Assembly: GCF_027474405.1 (NCBI RefSeq)
Contig: NZ_CP114871.1
Span: 2,923,001 to 2,987,000, forward strand
Direction of reading: 5' to 3'
Origin: Caulobacter sp. NIBR2454
Lineage (GTDB): Bacteria; Pseudomonadota; Alphaproteobacteria; Caulobacterales; Caulobacteraceae
DNA: 64,000 nt
The notes under the pieces were generated by a model, which was given only the letters and a program-made list of their open reading frames with translations, made no database searches and was not told where the DNA came from. The first letter of the stretch is position 1. Every line of letters starts with the position of its first letter. The translations under genes and the position numbers were made by a program. Of this stretch, positions 59,588 to 64,000 are shown piece by piece.

Positions 59588-60858
59588 TAGGCGACGCCGC
59601 CCTTCATCACGAAGGAAACGCGCGTCAGCTCGGTGACGTCCTTGAGCGGGTCACCCTTCACCGCGATCAGGTCGCCCGCCTTGCCGGCGGCGAGCGAACC
59701 GATTTCATTGCTCATCTTGAAGTGCGCGGCGGCGTTGACGGTCGCCGTTTGGATGGCCTCGAGCGGGGTCAGGCCGGCCTTGACCAGCAGGGCGAACTCG
59801 CCGGCGTTGTCGCCGTGGGCGGAGACGCCGCTGTCGGTGCCGAAGGCGATCTTCACGCCGCCGTTGTGGGCCTTGCGGGCCATGTCCAGCATCTTGGGGC
59901 CGGCTTCGAGGGCCTTGGCCGTCTGGGCGGGCGTGAAGAAGTTGCCCGGGCTGGCGGCGATGCGGGCCACGAAGTCGCCAGCCATCAAGGTCGGGACCAG
60001 ATAGGCGCCGTTCTTCTTGAACAGGGCGATGGACTGGTCGTCGAGATAGGTGCCGTGCTCGATGGAATCGCCGCCAGCCTTGAGGAAAGCGTTGATGCCG
60101 TCGACGCCATGGGCGTGGGCGGTCACCTGACGACCCATGCGGTGGGCGCTCTCGACGATCGAGGCCAGCTCGTCTTCCTGGAACTGCTGGGCCAAGCCCG
60201 CGGCGGTGTTGGACAGCACGCCGCCGGTGGCGGTGATCTTGATGATGTCCGCGCCCTTCCAGACCTGCTCGCGCACGGCGCGGCGGCAGTCCTCGACGCC
60301 GGAGCAGACAGATTCCGGCCGCAGGACGTGCATCACGTCCTCGCTGAAGCCGTTGATGTCGCCGTGGCCGCCATGAACCGAGACGGCCGAGCCGGACGCG
60401 ATGATGCGCGGGCCGGCCACGTCGCCGTTGGCGGTGGCCTTGCGCAGCGCAAAGATCGCCTGGTTCTCGGCGCCCAGGTCGGCGACGGTCGTGAAGCCGG
60501 CTTTCAGGGTTTTCTTGGCGTAGCGGGCGCCGACCATGGCCTGCTCGGCCGAGGACTGGGTGACCTCGTTCAGACGGCTGTTGGGGCCCTGCTCGCTGGT
60601 CAGGTGGACGTGGCTGTCGATCAGGCCCGGCAGGACGAAGCTGTCCTTCAGGTCGACGACGTTGGCGCCTTCGCCCGTGAAGCCGTCCTCGATCCGCAGG
60701 ACGCGGCCGTTCTCGATGACCACGGTCTTGTTGGTTTCGACCTTGCCGGTGGCCGGATCGGCCAGCAGGCGGCCGGCCTGGACGTAGACGGGCGCGGCGT
60801 ATGCGGAGGTGGCGGCGAGGGCCACGAGGGCGACGCCGGCGGCGAGAATGCGTTTCAT
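59584..60858 (-). CDS. Exported amidohydrolase-family protein
   Basis: 424 aa. Signal peptide (ILAAGVALVALAATSAYA). Amidohydrolase TIM barrel with metal motif GLIDSHVHLTSEQG (HxH, about residue 75), VTAHAHGVDGINAFLKAGGDSIEHGTYL, and the catalytic Asp in FGTDSGVSAHGDN; the closing beta domain is KAGDLIAVKGDPLKDVTEL. This is the imidazolonepropionase-like/Xaa-Pro dipeptidase-type branch seen in periplasmic hydrolases of Caulobacterales. Substrate unknown. It starts 8 bp after the phosphotransferase gene. Confidence 0.88.
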   Translation of the reverse strand: MKRILAAGVALVALAATSAYAAPVYVQAGRLLADPATGKVETNKTVVIENGRVLRIEDGFTGEGANVVDLKDSFVLPGLIDSHVHLTSEQGPNSRLNEVTQSSAEQAMVGARYAKKTLKAGFTTVADLGAENQAIFALRKATANGDVAGPRIIASGSAVSVHGGHGDINGFSEDVMHVLRPESVCSGVEDCRRAVREQVWKGADIIKITATGGVLSNTAAGLAQQFQEDELASIVESAHRMGRQVTAHAHGVDGINAFLKAGGDSIEHGTYLDDQSIALFKKNGAYLVPTLMAGDFVARIAASPGNFFTPAQTAKALEAGPKMLDMARKAHNGGVKIAFGTDSGVSAHGDNAGEFALLVKAGLTPLEAIQTATVNAAAHFKMSNEIGSLAAGKAGDLIAVKGDPLKDVTELTRVSFVMKGGVAY

Positions 60859-60866
60859 GGGTGGAT

Positions 60867-61946
60867 TCAGGCTCCGGCCTTCTGTGCGAAACCCCAGGCG
60901 CCGGCGGCGAGCAGGGGAACGCGGGCTTCCATCAACTGGGCGTGGGCGCTAGCGGCGGTGCCGTCGCGAACCCGGCCGACGATCCCCTGACAGATTCCGG
61001 CCAGGCGGAACAGGTTGTAGGCGAAATACCAGTCAAGCTCAGGCAGGCCGTCGCGCCCCGTGAGCTTGCAGTACTGGGCCACGGCCTCCTCGACGGTCGG
61101 GATGCCATAGGCCGGCAGGTCGGTGATCTCGGACAGGCCGCCGCGCTGCTCGCCCGGCATGACCCAGCTCATCAGGAAGTAGCTGAAATCGGCCAGGGGG
61201 TTGCCCAGGGTCGATAGCTCCCAGTCCAAAACCGCGATCACCTTGGGCTCGGTGGGGTGAAGGATCATGTTGTCGATCCGGTAGTCGCCGTGGACGATGG
61301 AGGTCGCATCATCGGACGGCGCGGTGGCCGGCAGCCATTCCATCAGCTGGTCCATGGCCTTGATCGAGGTGGTCTCGGAGGCCTTGTACTGCTTGGTCCA
61401 GCGATCGATCTGGCGCGTGAAATAGTTGCCCGGCTTGCCGTAGTCGCCAAGACCGATGGCCGCGTAGTCGGTGTTGTGCAGACGAGCCAGGGTGTCGATC
61501 TCAGCTTCGTAGATCGCGCGGCGCTGGGGCGGCGAGTATTCCGGAAGCGTCCCGTCCCAAAGGATACGCCCCTCCACCATGTCCATGACGTAGAACATGG
61601 TCCCGATGACGCCCTCGTCCTCACAGAGAGCATAGGCCTTGGCGACCGGGAATCCCGTCTTGCCAAGGGCTGAGATCACCTTGAACTCGCGGTCCACGGC
61701 GTGGGCGGATGGCAAGAGCTTGCCCGGCGGTTTGCGGCGCAGGACGTACTTCCGCGTCGGGGTGACCAGCTGATAGGTCGGGTTCGACTGACCGCCCTTG
61801 AACTGGCGGACCTCCAGCGGGCCGGCATAGCCGTCGACATTGGCCTTCAGCCAGCGCTCCAGCGCCGCTTCGTCGATGCTGTGACGCTCATCCACCGGCT
61901 TGGTGCCGGAGTTGAGCTCCTGCGCGGATTGTTCCGCCTGGGCCAT
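60867..61946 (-). CDS. APH-like phosphotransferase family protein
   Basis: 359 aa kinase-like fold. VRQFKGGQSNPTYQLVTPTRKYVLRRKPPGKLLPSAHAVDREFKVISAL is the nucleotide-binding start; the Brenner motif IVHGDYRIDNMILHP and the metal-binding VIAVLDWELSTLGNPLADFSYFL complete the site. This branch is related to the kinase domain of ACAD10/11, which phosphorylate 4-hydroxyacyl-CoAs, and is common in alphaproteobacteria; that role is family inference. ATG 61946 has GGGAG upstream. Cotranscribed with the amidohydrolase. Confidence 0.85.
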   Translation of the reverse strand: MAQAEQSAQELNSGTKPVDERHSIDEAALERWLKANVDGYAGPLEVRQFKGGQSNPTYQLVTPTRKYVLRRKPPGKLLPSAHAVDREFKVISALGKTGFPVAKAYALCEDEGVIGTMFYVMDMVEGRILWDGTLPEYSPPQRRAIYEAEIDTLARLHNTDYAAIGLGDYGKPGNYFTRQIDRWTKQYKASETTSIKAMDQLMEWLPATAPSDDATSIVHGDYRIDNMILHPTEPKVIAVLDWELSTLGNPLADFSYFLMSWVMPGEQRGGLSEITDLPAYGIPTVEEAVAQYCKLTGRDGLPELDWYFAYNLFRLAGICQGIVGRVRDGTAASAHAQLMEARVPLLAAGAWGFAQKAGA

Positions 61947-62025
61947 GCAACGCTCCCTCAAACAATTCTTACGCTTGTTTGAACGGGAGTTTAGCGGCGG
62001 CGGCGCTGAGCGCCAGCCCCGAACC

Positions 62026-63303
62026 TCAGGAACCGTGCGGAAGCGCCCGCCAGCCGATGTCGTTGCGATAGAAGCCGCCGGGAATCTGGATCGCCCCGAC
62101 CGTGGCATAGGCGATGTCGCGCGCCTCACTGAGATCCACGCCCAGGGCGCAGACGTTCAATACGCGCCCGCCGGAGGTGACCAGATCGCCCGAAGCGTCA
62201 CGGCTCGTTCCGGCATGGAAGACCCAAGCCTCCTCGCCAAAATCAGCCTCGGCGCCTTCGATAACCGCGCCGGTCTTCGGGGCGTCAGGATACCCCTCCG
62301 CGGCCATGACCACGCAGATAGCGGCCTCTTCCTTCCACTTGGGCTCTGGCTGCTGGGCCAGAGTCCCGGTGGCGGCGGCCAGCAGGTAGGGAACGATGTC
62401 TCCGTCGAGCCGGAGCATAAGGGTCTGGCATTCCGGATCGCCGAAGCGGGCGTTGTATTCCACCAGCTTGGGGCCGTCCTTGGTCAGCATCAGGCCGGCA
62501 TAGAGCACGCCGCGATAGGGATGCCCCTCGGCCGCCATGCCGGCGACGGTGGGATCGATCAGCTCGCGCTTGGCCTGGGCGATCAGGGCGTCGGTCAGGA
62601 CCGGCGGCGGCGAATAAGTGCCCATGCCGCCGGTGTTGGGGCCCTTGTCGCCGTCATAGGCGCGCTTGTGGTCCTGGGCCGCGCCGAACAGCACGGCGGT
62701 CTCGCCGTCGCACAGGGCGAAGAGGGAGGCCTCCTCACCATCCATGAACTCCTCGATCACCACCCGAGCGCCGGCCGTGCCGAAGCGGCCGCCCAGCATG
62801 TCGAGCACGGCGGCGTCAGCCTCGGCCCGATCGGCGGCGATGACCACGCCCTTGCCCGCGGCCAGACCGTCCGCCTTGATCACGAACGGAGGCGACAGGG
62901 TGTCGAGGAACGCGCCGGCCGCTTGCGCTGTCTCGAACACGCCATAGGCGGCGGTCGGCAGGTTGTGGCGGGCGCAGAAGTCCTTGGTGAAGGCCTTGGA
63001 CGTCTCCAGGCGGGCGGCGGCGGCGGTCGCGCCAAAGCAGGGGATGGAAAGCTCGGCCAAGCGGTCGGCGATTCCCGCCTCCAACGCCACTTCCGGCCCG
63101 ACCACCACCAGATCAGCCTCGATGGAGCGGGCCAGGGCCACCAGCCCCTCGACGTCGTTCGCCTTCACGGGCTGCGTTTCGCAGACGGCGGCGATGCCCG
63201 GATTGCCGGGTGCGGCTACGAGACGCTTCACCAGCGGCGAGGCGGCGATTTTCCAGGCCAGGGCGTGTTCGCGCCCGCCGGAACCGACAAGGAGAATGTT
63301 CAT
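62026..63303 (-). CDS. purD: Phosphoribosylamine-glycine ligase
   Basis: 425 aa. N domain MNILLVGSGGREHALAWK, LVAAPGNPGIA and VVGPEVALEAGI; ATP-grasp domain with PFVIKADGLAAGKGVVIA, VVIEEFMDGEEASLFAL, GPNTGGMGTYSP; and VEYNARFGDPECQ near the metal site. It catalyses the second step of purine synthesis. ATG 63303 gives the standard start; an in-frame GTG-type extension to 63318 is not needed. It ends 79 bp upstream of the phosphotransferase start. Confidence 0.97.
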   Translation of the reverse strand: MNILLVGSGGREHALAWKIAASPLVKRLVAAPGNPGIAAVCETQPVKANDVEGLVALARSIEADLVVVGPEVALEAGIADRLAELSIPCFGATAAAARLETSKAFTKDFCARHNLPTAAYGVFETAQAAGAFLDTLSPPFVIKADGLAAGKGVVIAADRAEADAAVLDMLGGRFGTAGARVVIEEFMDGEEASLFALCDGETAVLFGAAQDHKRAYDGDKGPNTGGMGTYSPPPVLTDALIAQAKRELIDPTVAGMAAEGHPYRGVLYAGLMLTKDGPKLVEYNARFGDPECQTLMLRLDGDIVPYLLAAATGTLAQQPEPKWKEEAAICVVMAAEGYPDAPKTGAVIEGAEADFGEEAWVFHAGTSRDASGDLVTSGGRVLNVCALGVDLSEARDIAYATVGAIQIPGGFYRNDIGWRALPHGS

Positions 63304-63416
63304 GTCCGGGCCTTTCACCCGCCCTGCGACCCAGGGTCAAGCGCCCAACCCATGAATAAGGCGCATCGAAGGTGTGGCGCGCTTCAAAACCATGGGTTAG
63401 ACCGTCGTGAAGGCGG

Positions 63417-63448
63417 GGTCTTATTTCCGTCAGCGGTGGAAATAGACC
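63417..63448. other. Inverted repeat in the purD/autotransporter divergent gap
   Basis: GGTCT(T)ATTTCC (63417-63428) pairs with GGAAATAGACC (63438-63448) around a 9-nt loop, with one bulged T. A second, longer-range dyad AACCCATG (63347-63354)/CATGGGTT (63391-63398) lies nearer purD. They sit between divergent genes, so they may be operators or leader structures of either. Confidence 0.45.
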
Positions 63449-63508
63449 GCATTTTCGCCGCAACGGCGCCGGACGTAGTATCCGGCAATCTGAGGTGTAG
63501 TTACGTCC

Positions 63509-64000
63509 ATGCAGCGCAAGGTTCTGGTAGCGACGGTCGCCGCCGCCCCCCTTCTGGCACTGTTCAGCGCCGCACAGGCCGAAACCCAGATCACCACCGC
63601 ACGCACGACTCCGATCGCCACGGCGACCGCGGCCAATGGCGCGCCGGATTCGGTGAACGTCACCACCGCGGGTTCGATCAGGCTGACGGCCGCGGGCGCG
63701 GCGATCACCCAGAACAGCAGCAATTCGGTCATCAACGCCGGCACGATCGGCACCGAGAACGTCAGCGGATCGACCGGCATCCTGGTGATCGGCGGCCAGA
63801 CGGCGGACGTGACCAACAGCGGCGCCATCAGCCTGACCGAGACCTACGAGGCCAAGGACGCTGACGGCGACGGCGAGGTCGATGGAGCCTTCGCCGAAGG
63901 CGCCAATCGCATCGGCATCCGCGTCACCGGCCCGGGGACGATGGGTGGCTTCGTGGCTCACAGCGGCACGATCACCATCGAAGGCAATGATTCGGCCGGC
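63509..64000 (+). CDS. Probable autotransporter/beta-helix outer-membrane protein, N-terminal part (cut by window end)
   Basis: 164 aa are present and the frame is open to the window edge. Signal peptide (VLVATVAAAPLLALFSAAQA). The mature part is rich in Thr/Ser/Gly/Asn with repeated VTNSGAISL, VINAGTIGT, VAHSGTITIEG units of about 20-40 residues; the N-x-G-x-I/T repeat is typical of passenger beta-helices of autotransporters. A C-terminal beta-barrel is expected outside the window. Divergent from purD across about 200 bp; GAGGTG-type element weakly visible upstream of ATG 63509. Confidence 0.75.
   Translation, partial: MQRKVLVATVAAAPLLALFSAAQAETQITTARTTPIATATAANGAPDSVNVTTAGSIRLTAAGAAITQNSSNSVINAGTIGTENVSGSTGILVIGGQTADVTNSGAISLTETYEAKDADGDGEVDGAFAEGANRIGIRVTGPGTMGGFVAHSGTITIEGNDSAG

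Noticed and set aside
1..64000. CRISPR array, tRNA or rRNA genes, transposases
   Set aside because: No regularly spaced repeats, no tRNA-like cloverleaf arms, no rRNA-like sequence and no transposase motifs were found by reading the gaps; a tRNAscan or Rfam search would be decisive.

Overview
The window is about 64 kb of GC-rich, gene-dense bacterial chromosome. Gene content points to an alphaproteobacterium, most likely in the Caulobacterales (Caulobacter or Phenylobacterium type). The basis is the PHA genes phaA/phaB with a PhaR repressor, two large TonB-dependent receptors, DUF4170 and DUF4908-like proteins, HIG1 + PduO-type adenosyltransferase + etfBA, and a waaA-lpxK lipid A cluster next to pmbA and cysQ-like genes. 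The assignment rests on gene content and order, not on a marker phylogeny. I found no rRNA, tRNA, CRISPR array, insertion sequence or prophage.

Layout. 1-9.8 kb: end of metX, metW, an EEP nuclease/phosphatase, a PLD-family protein, a P-II protein, a methyltransferase, gloB, then phaB-phaA divergent from phaR. 9.8-15.7 kb: envelope glycosyltransferases, HMG-CoA lyase, an AraC regulator. 15.7-22.2 kb: a leftward thrS unit (SRPBCC, NifU-like, yidD, thrS, GT2), cysS, then folE-hisI. 22.1-28.9 kb: two paralogous TonB-dependent receptors followed by a PhoD-type phosphatase, all leftward. 28.9-36.1 kb: RluD-type pseudouridine synthase, an acyl-CoA dehydrogenase beside two tandem TetR genes, HIG1, cobalamin adenosyltransferase, etfB-etfA with a strong terminator. 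36.1-43.6 kb is accessory: hypothetical genes, a 43-codon gene with its own terminator, an ArsR-SRPBCC-GST operon, a clearly AT-richer 740-aa gene with a PD-(D/E)XK nuclease-like core, and an HPP/CBS protein with an apparent frameshift near its N terminus. 43.6-53 kb: hbd, feoAB, ubiD, an M14 peptidase, MAPEG, pmbA, cysQ-like, DUF4170. 53-59.6 kb: a PTP-like phosphatase and the rightward lipid A/Kdo unit (ABC exporter, DUF374 acyltransferase-like, CDF transporter, waaA, lpxK). 59.6-64 kb: amidohydrolase, APH-like phosphotransferase, purD (leftward), and the truncated start of a probable autotransporter.

Gene organisation is very compact. Many same-strand neighbours overlap by 4 bp (ATGA, GTGA or TTGA), and six convergent pairs overlap by exactly 4 bp at their stop codons, five of them sharing a CTAG. 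Functional groups are methionine synthesis (metX-metW), PHA storage (phaAB/phaR), acyl-CoA oxidation and its electron transfer (acyl-CoA dehydrogenase, etfAB, hbd, HMG-CoA lyase), ferrous iron uptake (feoAB), and lipid A/Kdo assembly. The best candidate for something undescribed is the lone, compositionally foreign nuclease-like gene at 38922-41144.
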